From Verrucomicrobiota bacterium (GTDB lineage Bacteria > Verrucomicrobiota > Verrucomicrobiia > Limisphaerales > UBA9464), in the NCBI GenBank assembly GCA_016871805.1, contig VHCG01000037.1, positions 1 through 40,960 on the forward strand: DNA of 40,960 nt, in the 5' to 3' direction. Below, piece by piece: positions 24,229 through 34,107 of this stretch (positions are counted from its first letter, which is position 1; each line of letters starts with the position of its first letter). The translations under genes were made by a program, and so were the position numbers. Under the pieces are notes generated by a model, which saw only the letters and a list, made by a program, of their open reading frames with translations, was not told the DNA's origin and did no database searches.

Positions 24229-27200
24229 TCAGGGTTTCAAAACCGCGTTCCAAAGTCCCAGTTCCCCACGGGGAATCCAGAGGGCCGAGCCGGGTTGCAC
24301 GACGATTCCGGAACCCTCGGTCCAGAGCGAGCACGGACGCTCCGCGACGCCCGATCGCACCAGTGCGCCCGACACGTCCCGCTCGAGGAGCCCGAAGGAC
24401 TCGGCCCCCACCACAAGGATCCGCCCCGACTCCAGTTCCCGCAGCGTCGTGGCCTCCTGCCCAAGGGGAATCTCCCCGACACGGACCAGCTTCCCGAGGT
24501 CCGACAGGAGCCACGATTCCACCGCCGCCGGGGACCGGCGGGCCACCTGGACCCGTCCCGTCGAATCCACCAGGACAGGACCGGATCCGGAATCCGGCAG
24601 AGGGGCCTGGGTGATCCACCGGACTGCGACCCCGTCATAGCCCAGAGCCTGGACACAGGTGTTCGTCTCCTGACCGGAACCCTCAAGGCCGGAGCCAATC
24701 GCATACACCACCTCACCGCCGTGCGAGAGGCCGGAGAGCGTTCCCGGTAGGACCAACGGCTTCCGCACGACCGGCTCCCCGGGATCGGCGAAGTCGATCA
24801 CATCCAGGTGGTCCTGGTGTTCCCAACTGCCCCAGATCCAGTCGGGGACAGGCGGCGTGTTCGTCGAGCCCGGATCCGTTCCTGGCACATACTTCGAGGT
24901 CCGGTGCCCGACGTGGACGCGGGTGCCGCTCAGCCACGAGGGTGTCGAGGAGGACCAGTCGCCCCCCTCGCCCAAACGGACCTCGGAGAGCCGACGCGGC
25001 TGCGTCGGATCCTGGAGATCCACCGCAAGATAATGACGGGCCGGGGACCCCCACCAGAAGCCGGGTAGGATGCCGATCGGTCGACCGACCGGGCCCATGG
25101 GGCGCACCCAGTCCCCGAGGCCCCACCCCGGGTTGGTCCCGGACTCGGTCCAGACCATCCGGTCGGGGCGGATCCAGAGGGCCGACAGAGACTCGCCGGT
25201 GAACAGATTGGTCTGGGACCAGACCGTGCGGGACCGCAGCGTGAATCCGTCCCCAGCCACGTCGACGACCTGAAAGACCAGTTCGCCCGGGACACGGACA
25301 TCGGACCACTGCGGTTCGACCACCCAGTTGGTCGCCCGGAACGGCGGCTCTAGGATCGGCCGGACCACCGGGTTGGTGACCAGGATCTTCTCCGTCGACC
25401 AGGTCTCAGGACGCCCTTGGAGGAGGACGAGTCGAGTCCCACGAAGATCGGCCCCGAGGATCGGCAGGGGGTCGACCTCGAGGGACGCGATCGGGACCTC
25501 GGTCGCGGTCGCCGAGGTCAGGGTCAGCAGCGCCGGACGGTCATTGCCCTGTCCGATCTGGACCAGTCGATCGCCGGTGAGGAAGACCCGATCAACCCGA
25601 CGCGAGAGCGGGAGTTCCGCACGAACCCGGGGCTGGTCGCGATCGACCGCCTCGACGCTCAGGAGCTCCTGCGAGGACAGGGAGACGACCCGGGAGTCGA
25701 TCCACGTGGCCCTTCGGGCCTGCATCGCGTGGTCGATCACCCCTCGGGCCTTGAGCTGGCCTTTGGCGAGGTCGAGGTCGATCAGCTGAACGCCCCGGAA
25801 CCAGGATCCGGCCGGGGTGCTCCCGCGCTGGCCCTGCCACGGGACGAGGATCAACCCGGCCTCCGGGAACACCTGGAAGGCCTTCTCGTCGACATTGCCC
25901 TCGGTCCACGACCACCCCTCGCCCAGCACGACCTTGCTCAGGAGTGCGGGTTTGCCGGGATCGGCGACATCGAACAGCTGGACCGCGGTCCGGCTGCCAT
26001 CGACCCCCAGCGTCAGCAGGCGGGTGTTGTTGGCCAGCGGCTGGAGGAAGGTGGAGTAGCCCGGGATCTCGAGTTCCCCCCGGATCTGTGGGCGGGCGGG
26101 ATCGCTGAGGTCGACGATCCAAAGGGGGTCGACGACCCGGAAGGTGACAATGTAGGCCCGGTCCCCGGCAAAGCGTGTGCCGAACAGGGACTCATTCTTC
26201 ACGAGCGTGATCTGTCCGACTGGCGCACGGTTGGTGAGGGCGGACAGCGAAAACGTCTCGAGCACGGTCCGGGACGGCGTCCACTCCCAGACGGGGCCCA
26301 CCCCACCGGCTGGATCCCCGGGGACGAGCCGCCCCTCCCCATCGACCTGGGAGACCACGGCAAGCGAGGCCTCCTCCGGACCGAAGACACCGATGTTGAA
26401 CTTCTGGGACACCCGTCCCTCGGTGCGGAAATAGCCGGCGGGTCCTTGATCGAGCCGGCCCTTCCTCAGGTCGAAGACGACCACGCCCCGATTGCCAGCC
26501 ACGACCCACTCCGCGAGACGCTCCTCGGGACGGGGGATTCGGCTCCCGGTGGTGGCGACGAACAGGAACCGGTCGGTGGCCTGGATCGCCCCGGGAATCG
26601 TCCACAGGTCCACCTCGGAGGCCACGACGGGTTGGGCAGGATCGGAAAGATCCAGGGACGCCACGAAGGTATGGCATTCCCAGGTGTCGAGGGTCTGGCC
26701 GGTCGTTGGGTCCTTGAGGGGGTTGATGGTGTCCTGAAGCCATTCGGAGCTCACGACATGCAGGACGGAGCCGACGAGACGGGATTCCGCGATCTGACCG
26801 CGGATTGGGAGGCGGCCTCGGAGGGAGGGTTTTCCACCGTTGACCTCGACCAGGAGCACCTCGCTTCCCTGGCCGGCACAGCCCTGCTGGGCCAGCAGGG
26901 CGAGCCAGACCGAGGGATTGGAGGCCCCGGGGAGCCGGTAGAGTTGTTCGCCCCAGACGGCGATGGGAAGGAAGCCCGTGATGCGGGGCTGGTCGAGGTT
27001 GGACAGGTCGATCACCTGCAGGCCCCTCTGCGCGTTGAAGAAGTAGGCGGTCCGGCCATCGAGCTTCCAGATGTCGGATTCCACCACCGGCGTCGTACCG
27101 GCATCGAGCCCGTTGGACTCCCGGTTGGCTCCGCCGTCGACAACCCCAAAGTTGGGTCCCATCGGACCAACGACGGGGCCTGCCCCGCCGCCGGTGGTCC

Positions 27201-27648
27201 GAGACGGCTTGAACACGGAAGCTCCCTCGAAGAACCGCCTCGGAGCCGCAAGCTCGGTGTCGGCCTCGTCGCGGACCCGGATCAGCTCGGTGCCTTCGAG
27301 GGCGGGAACACGGAACACGATCTCGGAAGCCGAGGCAGAGGCGGTCCAGCGGACCTCACGGGGAGTCCAGGTGCCGCGAGCGATGCGCGATCGTGTCTCG
27401 AGGGTGATCCGACGTGACCCAGCCGGGACAGCCACCACGACATTCAGTCCCGAGTCGGAGGCCTGGATCGATCGGATCCGGGCCACGGTCTCCGCCACGA
27501 CCTGTGCGGAAACCCGCGGTGCCGACATTCCGAGGAAGATGAGAATGGCCCCGGCGAGAATCCCCCGGGTGATCCAGTGTCGATCGCGGGCAGTTCCCCG
27601 ACATTCGACCCTGGGGATGCTGGAGTGGCGGACGGGATGGGTTTTCAT
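24229..27648 (-). CDS. Large secreted beta-propeller-domain protein
   Basis: The 1139-residue product has a signal peptide (hydrophobic GILAGAILIFLGM around residues 29-41, cleavage near VSAQ). It resembles the bacterial beta-propeller-domain-containing proteins (Beta_propel family, PF09826): ESDIWKLDGRTAYFFNAQRGLQVIDLSN, VSSEWLQD, ATDRFLFVAT, GTRFAGDRAYIVTFRVVDPLWIVDLSDPARPQIRGELEIPGYSTFLQPL, all characteristic strings. A second set of propeller-like repeats fills the C-terminal third. Such proteins are extracellular or periplasmic and their role is unknown. The ATG at 27648 is preferred because the signal peptide follows it; an in-frame ATG 81 bp upstream exists. It is the first gene of the operon containing the GYF protein, LptF/LptG-type permease and histidine kinase. 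Confidence 0.85.
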   Translation of the reverse strand: MKTHPVRHSSIPRVECRGTARDRHWITRGILAGAILIFLGMSAPRVSAQVVAETVARIRSIQASDSGLNVVVAVPAGSRRITLETRSRIARGTWTPREVRWTASASASEIVFRVPALEGTELIRVRDEADTELAAPRRFFEGASVFKPSRTTGGGAGPVVGPMGPNFGVVDGGANRESNGLDAGTTPVVESDIWKLDGRTAYFFNAQRGLQVIDLSNLDQPRITGFLPIAVWGEQLYRLPGASNPSVWLALLAQQGCAGQGSEVLLVEVNGGKPSLRGRLPIRGQIAESRLVGSVLHVVSSEWLQDTINPLKDPTTGQTLDTWECHTFVASLDLSDPAQPVVASEVDLWTIPGAIQATDRFLFVATTGSRIPRPEERLAEWVVAGNRGVVVFDLRKGRLDQGPAGYFRTEGRVSQKFNIGVFGPEEASLAVVSQVDGEGRLVPGDPAGGVGPVWEWTPSRTVLETFSLSALTNRAPVGQITLVKNESLFGTRFAGDRAYIVTFRVVDPLWIVDLSDPARPQIRGELEIPGYSTFLQPLANNTRLLTLGVDGSRTAVQLFDVADPGKPALLSKVVLGEGWSWTEGNVDEKAFQVFPEAGLILVPWQGQRGSTPAGSWFRGVQLIDLDLAKGQLKARGVIDHAMQARRATWIDSRVVSLSSQELLSVEAVDRDQPRVRAELPLSRRVDRVFLTGDRLVQIGQGNDRPALLTLTSATATEVPIASLEVDPLPILGADLRGTRLVLLQGRPETWSTEKILVTNPVVRPILEPPFRATNWVVEPQWSDVRVPGELVFQVVDVAGDGFTLRSRTVWSQTNLFTGESLSALWIRPDRMVWTESGTNPGWGLGDWVRPMGPVGRPIGILPGFWWGSPARHYLAVDLQDPTQPRRLSEVRLGEGGDWSSSTPSWLSGTRVHVGHRTSKYVPGTDPGSTNTPPVPDWIWGSWEHQDHLDVIDFADPGEPVVRKPLVLPGTLSGLSHGGEVVYAIGSGLEGSGQETNTCVQALGYDGVAVRWITQAPLPDSGSGPVLVDSTGRVQVARRSPAAVESWLLSDLGKLVRVGEIPLGQEATTLRELESGRILVVGAESFGLLERDVSGALVRSGVAERPCSLWTEGSGIVVQPGSALWIPRGELGLWNAVLKP

Positions 27649-27857
27649 GGGAGCAGGCGACGCTGGAACTCCTCGTCCAGCCTTCGGAGTTCTAGCCGGA
27701 AAAACGGGGATGGAAACTTCGAAAACCAAACAGGACCCGGGGGTGGATCCGGCGCTGACGCCCTCGTTCCAGGGGCCGTGTCGGGATTTGACCCGGAAAG
27801 CGGGCTCGTGCCGGAATGGCGGGGTTCGATTCCCGAAACCTCATCGTCTGAACCGCC

Positions 27858-29771
27858 ATGCTGCACCACCTGTTGGAACGGACCCTCAAGATCGATCCCG
27901 CACGACCGATTCTTGAGAGCGATGGGACCTGGACCACGGCGGCGGACCTGGAGCGCCTGGCCTCGCGCCTGGCGTCGGGGCTGGCGGCTCTGGGCCTCGA
28001 GGAAGGGGATCGTGTGGCGATGCTGTTGCCCAACAGCCTCGAATCCGTCGCCTGCTACCTGGCATGTTTCCGGATGCGGTTCGTGATCGTGCCGCTGGAC
28101 TACCAATACCATCCCCTCCAGATCGGCTACGCCCTTGGGCACAGCGGCGCCTCGATCCTAATTGTTGACCATGCCAGGATCCCCGGCCTCGAGGAGTCCG
28201 GGGTTTTGGGATCGGTTCCGCGGATCGCCGTGGTGGGGAGCGGATCCACGACAGGGAAACGACGTTCGTTCGAGACGCTGCTTGGAGCCGAACGCATGGC
28301 GACGGTGGAACCACCCCATGAGCGGGACCCAGCGGTCATGATCTACACCTCGGGCACGACATCCCGCCCCAAGGGCGTCGTGCTCTCCCATGGGGCGCTG
28401 TGCACCGGCGCCCGGAAATTCCTCACTCGGGTGACTCTGACGGCGGAGGACGTGACCCTGATCTCCAACTCGATCTCGCGGCCCCTCGCGCTCCGATGTC
28501 AGCTCCTGACGACGCTCTGGACCGGAGGTCGGGTCAGCCTCCTGGGAAAGTTCTCCGTTTCAAACTATGTGGCGACCTTCTGTCGCCCTCCGGCCAAGAC
28601 GTTCGTCATCCTCACACCCGGAGGACTGGGCCAACTGGTCGCAGATCCCAATTTCAAGTCCTGCGATTTCAGCCAACTCCGGCTCTGCATCGCCGGTGGC
28701 GATCGCATTCCGACCCGGCTCCTCGAGGCCTTTGAACGTGTGACCGGAGTCCCGGTCACCGAGATGTGTGGTTCCACGGAAACAGGAGCCTTCGCCATGA
28801 ATCCCCCGTTCGGGCGAAAGAAACCGGGGTCGATCGGTCTCCCCCTGCCAGGGGCCCAGGTCGCGGTGGTGGACGAGAACGGGGAGGATCTGCCAACCGG
28901 AGTCGTCGGGGACATCCAGGTCAGCGGCCCCAGCATCATGGACGGCTACTGGAATGACTCGGCCATGACCCGGAAGACCCTCCGCAACGGCTGGATCCAC
29001 ACCGGGGACCTCGGGCGATACGATGAGGATGGCTACCTCTGGTTCGTGGGACGTCGAAAGGACATCATCGTCAATGGTGGAAACAAAGTCGCGCCCCTCG
29101 AGGTGGAGGGGGCCCTGTCCTCGCACCCCGGAGTGCTCGAGTCCTGTGTCATTGGGGTTCCCGACCCCGCCTGCGGCGAGATCCCTCACGCCTATGTCAT
29201 CCCGCGGCCGGGTATCGCAGCCAACCCTGAGGAGATGCGGAGCTTTGTCGCCCAGCATCTCGCGACATTCATGGTCCCCACACAGGTCCACCTCATCCAT
29301 GAGATGCCCTACAAAGGCCCGGGGAAGATCGACCGTGACCTCCTGCGCATGCGGGCGATCGCCGCCGCCCTGATTGACCGTGTTCCCTTTTTCAGAAACG
29401 CCAGCAACGAGCTCCTGAGGGATCTCATCCCCCGTCTGGACTCACGGAACTTCGCCAAGGACGAGATCCTCATCCACGAGGGAGACGTGGGGGACGAGAT
29501 GTATTTCCTGACGAAGGGTCAGGTCGAGGTCCTCAAAGGGGAACCCCCACAACGGGTGACAGTCCTGCGCGAAGGCTCGTTCTTCGGCGAGCTGGCTCTC
29601 CTGAGGGACACCCCGAGGGCCACCACGGTCCGAGCCCTCGGCCCTGTCGAAGTGTATGCCCTCCGTCGGGACGCTGTCCGGGGGCTTGCCCAGACCCATC
29701 CCGAATTCGGCCAGTACCTCGATGCCGCGGCACGCAGCTACACAGGGACCCAGGAGCCGTCAGGAGCCTGA
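27858..29771 (+). CDS. Acyl-CoA-ligase-like adenylating enzyme fused to a cyclic-nucleotide-binding domain
   Basis: The first 500 or so residues form an ANL-superfamily adenylating enzyme that activates a carboxylic acid with ATP, normally to an acyl-CoA. Motifs in order: [12 protein letters not shown] (about 161-172), EMCGSTETG (301-309), HTGDLG (381-386), [12 protein letters not shown] (397-408) and the C-terminal GPGKIDR with the catalytic Lys (near 489). From about 512 to 628 there is a CAP_ED cyclic-nucleotide-binding domain: [35 protein letters not shown], and a complete phosphate-binding cassette [19 protein letters not shown] (about 573-591) with the Glu and Arg needed for cNMP. No DNA-binding domain follows. 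The fusion suggests direct control of acid activation by cAMP or cGMP. The ATG lacks a ribosome-binding site. The substrate is unknown; no acyl carrier or lipid genes are adjacent. Confidence 0.9.
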   Translation: MLHHLLERTLKIDPARPILESDGTWTTAADLERLASRLASGLAALGLEEGDRVAMLLPNSLESVACYLACFRMRFVIVPLDYQYHPLQIGYALGHSGASILIVDHARIPGLEESGVLGSVPRIAVVGSGSTTGKRRSFETLLGAERMATVEPPHERDPAVMIYTSGTTSRPKGVVLSHGALCTGARKFLTRVTLTAEDVTLISNSISRPLALRCQLLTTLWTGGRVSLLGKFSVSNYVATFCRPPAKTFVILTPGGLGQLVADPNFKSCDFSQLRLCIAGGDRIPTRLLEAFERVTGVPVTEMCGSTETGAFAMNPPFGRKKPGSIGLPLPGAQVAVVDENGEDLPTGVVGDIQVSGPSIMDGYWNDSAMTRKTLRNGWIHTGDLGRYDEDGYLWFVGRRKDIIVNGGNKVAPLEVEGALSSHPGVLESCVIGVPDPACGEIPHAYVIPRPGIAANPEEMRSFVAQHLATFMVPTQVHLIHEMPYKGPGKIDRDLLRMRAIAAALIDRVPFFRNASNELLRDLIPRLDSRNFAKDEILIHEGDVGDEMYFLTKGQVEVLKGEPPQRVTVLREGSFFGELALLRDTPRATTVRALGPVEVYALRRDAVRGLAQTHPEFGQYLDAAARSYTGTQEPSGA

Positions 29772-29874
29772 CTCCATCTCCCAGGGGGCCATTCCGGATC
29801 GCCTCCGTAAACGGACTCGACGGCCGCAAGGCGCCTGCACATCCCCGGAAGGATCCCATCTGTCTGATTCGGCC

Positions 29875-30744
29875 ATGAACTCCATGCCCTACATCCCTCG
29901 CCGCTCCCGCTCCGGCGGCTTCACTCTCATCGAGCTTCTCGTCGTGATCGCGATCATCGCGATCCTTGCCGGCATGCTGTTGCCGGCCCTGTCCAAGGCG
30001 AAGCTCAAGGCCACCGGCGCCGCCTGTCTCAGCAACCAGAAGCAGCTGGTGACCGGGTGGTTCATGTACTCGACCGACAATCGGGATGAACTGCTGCCGA
30101 CCGCGGCTCCCGGGATGCAGCATCCCGGAGGTGGATACTGGGCCGGTCCCACCCCGGACATCATGCCGAACATGAGCACGACCGAGGCCCAGAACCGGGT
30201 CAAGCGGGGCTACGAAAGCTCCATCATCTTCAAGTACTGCAGCGCCGTCGGGGCGATCCATTGCCCAGGCGACCTGCGCACCCGCAGCCGCAAACCTGGC
30301 AAGGGTTGGGCCTACGACAGCTACTCCAAGTGCGACGCGATGGGGAAATACTTCGACTCCAAGTGGAATCCCGTGAGCGGCTGGGAGGGTATCAAGCAGT
30401 TTGGCAAGCACTCCGCCATCGCCGAGCCCTCCATGTCGATGACCTTCATCGAGGAGTCCGACCCCCGGAACTACAACCTCGGCACCTGGGTGATCAACGT
30501 CACCACCCCGGGCTGGGTCGATCCCTTCGCGGTCTTCCACGGCGCCTTCAGCACCTTCGGATTCGCCGACGCCCACTGCGAGGGCAAGCGGTGGACGGAT
30601 CCCAAGACCATCAAGGCCGCCACGGACTCCGCCAATGGCAAGGAGAGCTTCTTCTGGTCGGGTGCCTCGGCCAAGAACCCCGACTTCGTCTGGGTCTGGA
30701 ACCGGTTCAAACACGAGGGGTGGAAGCCGCTGCCCGGGACCTGA
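29875..30744 (+). CDS. Type II pseudopilin-like protein with prepilin leader
   Basis: A 289-residue pseudopilin: leader [15 protein letters not shown], then [64 protein letters not shown] and the late [13 protein letters not shown], which corresponds to the FADGH element of its relatives. It is expected to be cleaved after Gly15 and held in the inner membrane or a pseudopilus. The open frame extends 219 bp further upstream into the end of the ligase gene, but the ATG at 29875, or the one at 29884, gives a normal leader. It lies 103 bp after the ligase/cNMP-binding fusion on the same strand and may share its transcript. It is convergent, with 18 bp between, with the EF-hand protein gene. Confidence 0.9.
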   Translation: MNSMPYIPRRSRSGGFTLIELLVVIAIIAILAGMLLPALSKAKLKATGAACLSNQKQLVTGWFMYSTDNRDELLPTAAPGMQHPGGGYWAGPTPDIMPNMSTTEAQNRVKRGYESSIIFKYCSAVGAIHCPGDLRTRSRKPGKGWAYDSYSKCDAMGKYFDSKWNPVSGWEGIKQFGKHSAIAEPSMSMTFIEESDPRNYNLGTWVINVTTPGWVDPFAVFHGAFSTFGFADAHCEGKRWTDPKTIKAATDSANGKESFFWSGASAKNPDFVWVWNRFKHEGWKPLPGT

Positions 30745-30762
30745 TCCCTCAGCCACATCCTC

Positions 30763-32826
30763 CTACTTTCCTGGGGAACCGGATCCGAGCCCGGCCTTCG
30801 CATCCTCCTCGACGATCGCCCGCAGGATCTCGGATGGGCTGAGCTCCCCGCTGCCATCGACGTCCAGCGAAGCCCAGTCGACCGACGCCCCGAGCCAGAG
30901 ACGGGCCTCGATCCGGTTCAGCTTTCCGTCCCGGTTGAGATCCCGCTTCCGGATGACGGCGTCCACACGACTCCGGTCGGAATCGGACAGGTCTCCCAGG
31001 GATGCGGAGGACGGGGCCCTGCCTCCGGAGGCCTCGGCCCCCGAGGACGGAGGCGCTGGGATGGAACCCGCTGGCTCCGTGGCGGGTGGAATGGAGGGTG
31101 GAGTCCCGGCATCGGACGGAATACCGGACGGGGGCTCTGTGGACGGACCGACTGCGGTTCGCGGTTCCGCTTCGGCTTCCGGTTCAAGACGCTCCGCAGG
31201 GCGCGCGCTACGGATGCTGCCGGCAAGCTCCGCCTGGACCGATCCGGGATGCCGGGTCCGAAGCAGATCCAGGTATTCATCCAGGCGCTCCGGCTGGTTG
31301 AGTCCGACCAGATCATGGGCGAACGCGAGCAGAAACAGTCCCTCGGCGTCGAGGTCCTCTGGAACCTGCTTGTCCGGGGCGAGGAGTTCCACCACGCGCT
31401 CCGGCTGGCCTGCGAAGAACGCCAGGACGGCACGTTCCCGGACCGGCAGCAACGCCAGCTTCTCCCCCAGCTCCTCCGGCAGGATCGTATCCCGGACCCA
31501 TCGGTCCTGGGGTACGGAAACCAAGGGGGTCCGATCGGCAACCAGCAGCGCTGAAACCCCACGGGAGCCGGTGACGTCGAGTCCGATCCAGAGCCGAGCC
31601 GGATCGGTGGCCATCGACACCACCGGGCCCCCGACCTGGAACCAGCCGACCCACCGACGGGTGGGATGATGCATCAGCAGGACCCGTCCCCGGTTTGTGA
31701 CCGTCCCATCCAGGGTCGCCACCCACAGCCAGGGTCCATCGCGGTGCAACGACGTCACGGCACCGGGAATACGGCTGGAGGGCGTGACAGGATCGACCCG
31801 GTGCTTGAGCGCAAGATTCTCCCGGGCCCGGCTGGCCCGATCCCGCATGCGATCCCGGATCTGGCCCAGCACCCGTTGACGGGCCGCCGCCTGGGCTGCA
31901 CGCGTCGGCTTGAAGCCCGGCGTGACCGCTGCACCCAACCCTCCCGGCACCGTGATCGACACCGGTGCGAAGCGGTTCTCCACGATGTTGTCGGCCGGGT
32001 TGAGCCAGTGGAGCCCGGTGTCGCTGCCGATCCAAAACCCCCCGCCTCCATCCCCCTCGATGCAACGCAGCCGGAGGCGGTCGGTCCGCGGGTTGCCGTT
32101 GGCGAATTCCTTTGAGATCGGAATCCAATGCTGGGCCTGTCGATGTCGGAAGCTCGCAAGGGATTCCGACACGGCACCCATCCATTCCTTCGAGGAGGTG
32201 AAATCCAGCCAGGGCTTTGGCTCCCGGGGATCCTCGGAGGAGGCCGACTCGCTGGCCCGTGCGAAGGTCTGGGCCCCAGGAGGCAGGAACCAGAGGGTCC
32301 CGAACCGTCCGAGGGTGGCCACAGTCCCCTCGGATTCGGCGAAGCCCGCGACCTCCGACGTGACAAATCCCTGGGCTGGCCCGTAGGGCTGCGTCGCCCC
32401 CGTCTCGAAATCGATCGAGGCGATCCCGCCATCCAGACCCAGCCACAACCGCTTCGCATCCGCCATCAGCGCGTTGACCGCATGGGGCTCCACCGGGCCC
32501 CGCACCGGCTCGAACCGTCCGAGGGTCTCGACATAGGACCACAGCCGTCCCCGCCCGGTGTTCAGGTTGGTGTCCCCCCACGATCGGATCGAGGCCCAGA
32601 CCCGTCCCCGCGCCGCGGCGAGTTCCTCGACGGCGGCCACGGGATAGACCGCCGGAGGCAGGGCCGGCAGGAGGCGTGGTCGAAGCTGGGGGATCCATTC
32701 GAGGCGTCTCAGCACAAGGCAGTCGGCCGGCACGACATTCGTCTCGGCTCCCAACGACATCGGCAACGCCCACAGGATCCACAACAGGACCCGTACCCTC
32801 CCCGCAATCGCCCAACCCCGTGACAC
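30763..32826 (-). CDS. Secreted propeller-like protein with C-terminal EF-hand pair
   Basis: From the GTG at 32826 the product is 687 residues with a clear signal peptide (RVRVLLWILWALPMSLGA). Residues 30-400 look like propeller repeats: VWASIRSWGDTN, LWLGLDGGIASIDFETG, FWIGSDTGLHWLN, LWVATLDGTV and LWIGLDVTGSRG. A helical region and a long Pro/Ser/Ala/Glu-rich linker follow. Two canonical calcium loops end the protein: DLNRDGKLNRIE (629-640) and DVDGSGELSPSE (655-666). It is probably periplasmic or surface-exposed and calcium-binding; the function is unknown. A TTG at 32913 would overlap the site-2 protease stop by four bases (TTGA) but places 29 extra residues before the signal peptide. It is the last gene of the minus-strand block. 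Confidence 0.75.
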   Translation of the reverse strand: MSRGWAIAGRVRVLLWILWALPMSLGAETNVVPADCLVLRRLEWIPQLRPRLLPALPPAVYPVAAVEELAAARGRVWASIRSWGDTNLNTGRGRLWSYVETLGRFEPVRGPVEPHAVNALMADAKRLWLGLDGGIASIDFETGATQPYGPAQGFVTSEVAGFAESEGTVATLGRFGTLWFLPPGAQTFARASESASSEDPREPKPWLDFTSSKEWMGAVSESLASFRHRQAQHWIPISKEFANGNPRTDRLRLRCIEGDGGGGFWIGSDTGLHWLNPADNIVENRFAPVSITVPGGLGAAVTPGFKPTRAAQAAARQRVLGQIRDRMRDRASRARENLALKHRVDPVTPSSRIPGAVTSLHRDGPWLWVATLDGTVTNRGRVLLMHHPTRRWVGWFQVGGPVVSMATDPARLWIGLDVTGSRGVSALLVADRTPLVSVPQDRWVRDTILPEELGEKLALLPVRERAVLAFFAGQPERVVELLAPDKQVPEDLDAEGLFLLAFAHDLVGLNQPERLDEYLDLLRTRHPGSVQAELAGSIRSARPAERLEPEAEAEPRTAVGPSTEPPSGIPSDAGTPPSIPPATEPAGSIPAPPSSGAEASGGRAPSSASLGDLSDSDRSRVDAVIRKRDLNRDGKLNRIEARLWLGASVDWASLDVDGSGELSPSEILRAIVEEDAKAGLGSGSPGK

Positions 32827-32909
32827 ACGGCAACGATGGGGACACGGACCGCGATCACAAGGCCCTTCCGGTGTCGTGCCGGATCCAACCCAACCGCGGA
32901 GACACCCCG

Positions 32910-34034
32910 TCAACCCGCCACCCGAGGACGCGAGTCCAGCACCGGCGGCACCCGATCACGTCGCAACGCCTTCTGCACGGCGAGGAACTCGGCTGCATTC
33001 TCCGATGTCAGCATGCCGACCAGCCGATCTTCCTCGACCACGAGTGCCGCCGGGAGGCCGGACTCCTCCAGGCGTACCATCGCCGTCTCGAGCCCTACGC
33101 CCGGATCCAGCACCACCGCATCCCGACGGACCACCTTCTCCACTGGGATCGACTCACCCCCCTGTCGCAATCCCTCGAACAGCTCGGTCCGGGTGACCAC
33201 ACCCACGATCTCCCCCTCCCTGGACACCACGGGAAACTCGGCCTGGGAATCCTCGATCAGCCACCCGGCCACCTTCGACAGGGGATCCTCCGGGGCAACG
33301 ACCCTGAAGCGCCGCAGCATCACGCGCCGGACGGTCGCATCTCCGATCGCCGCACGCATCTCCATCGAGATCGCCTCGCCACGGGCTTCCATCCAGACAA
33401 ACACCCCGATCATGCCGAGCATCGGACTGGAGGCCAGAAACGCGGCGCCGATGAAGAGGATCGCCATCGCCCTCCCCACGGAGGCGGAGATCCGGGTGGC
33501 GCGGACCGGATCGATCCAGAGCGCCAGCAGCGCCCGCAGGACACGGCCGCCATCCATCGGGAATGCCGGAAGCAGGTTGAAGGCGACCAGCCCGGCATTG
33601 ATCAGCAGGAGCCTTTGGAAAAAGCCGGCCGACTCGAGCTCCCGAAGCGATCCGGGCATCTCGTCGGAGAGATGGAGTCCCAGTCCCAGTCCCGCGGCGA
33701 TCACGACGTTCACCAGCGGACCCGACACCGCGATCACCAGCTGCTGGAGCGGCGCCTCCGGGATCCGATCCAGACGGGCCACCCCACCCATCGGGAGCAG
33801 GGTGATGTCGCGCGTCACAACCCCATAGCGACGCGCAGCCATGGCGTGGCCGTACTCGTGCAGGAGGACGCAGAGGAACACGCCGAGGAACATCGAGACC
33901 CCCGGAAGCGCCGAGGCCCATCGGCCCGTCTGGATGCGGGAGTCGAGTCCCACCAGCACGAGGAACACGAGGAACGTGTAGTGGAGGTACACATCGACTC
34001 CCCAGAGTCGCCCGAGCTTGAGGGACCACTTCAT
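32910..34034 (-). CDS. M50 site-2 protease with tandem CBS domains (SpoIVFB-like)
   Basis: A 374-residue intramembrane zinc protease of the rhomboid-unrelated site-2 family. The zinc motif is HEYGH (residues 59-63) in a hydrophobic segment, and the third ligand region is NLLPAFPMDGGR with Asp161. About five to six membrane segments precede two CBS domains (about 245-365) that may bind adenine nucleotides. Members of this SpoIVFB-like branch cleave membrane-bound transcription-factor precursors or other single-pass proteins. No sigma or anti-sigma gene is in the window, so the substrate is unknown. The ATG opening MKWSLKLGRLWGVDVYLHYTF is typical for the family; the open frame extends further upstream but into the ABC exporter gene region. 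It is 73 bp downstream of the exporter gene. Confidence 0.92.
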   Translation of the reverse strand: MKWSLKLGRLWGVDVYLHYTFLVFLVLVGLDSRIQTGRWASALPGVSMFLGVFLCVLLHEYGHAMAARRYGVVTRDITLLPMGGVARLDRIPEAPLQQLVIAVSGPLVNVVIAAGLGLGLHLSDEMPGSLRELESAGFFQRLLLINAGLVAFNLLPAFPMDGGRVLRALLALWIDPVRATRISASVGRAMAILFIGAAFLASSPMLGMIGVFVWMEARGEAISMEMRAAIGDATVRRVMLRRFRVVAPEDPLSKVAGWLIEDSQAEFPVVSREGEIVGVVTRTELFEGLRQGGESIPVEKVVRRDAVVLDPGVGLETAMVRLEESGLPAALVVEEDRLVGMLTSENAAEFLAVQKALRRDRVPPVLDSRPRVAG

Positions 34035-34107
34035 CGCAGGCCCATCGGTAGCCTTCCGACGCCTCCCGTCAATGCAGGGCTCCTCCGACCCGGGGCGGGT
34101 CACCTCG

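Noticed and set aside
25417..27417. 666-codon plus-strand open frame across the beta-propeller gene
   Set aside because: Shadow of the 1139-residue minus-strand protein, which has a signal peptide and family strings.
27818..27846. GGTTCGATTCCC, resembling a tRNA T-loop
   Set aside because: Only three T-stem pairs form and no acceptor, D-arm or anticodon arm could be built around it.
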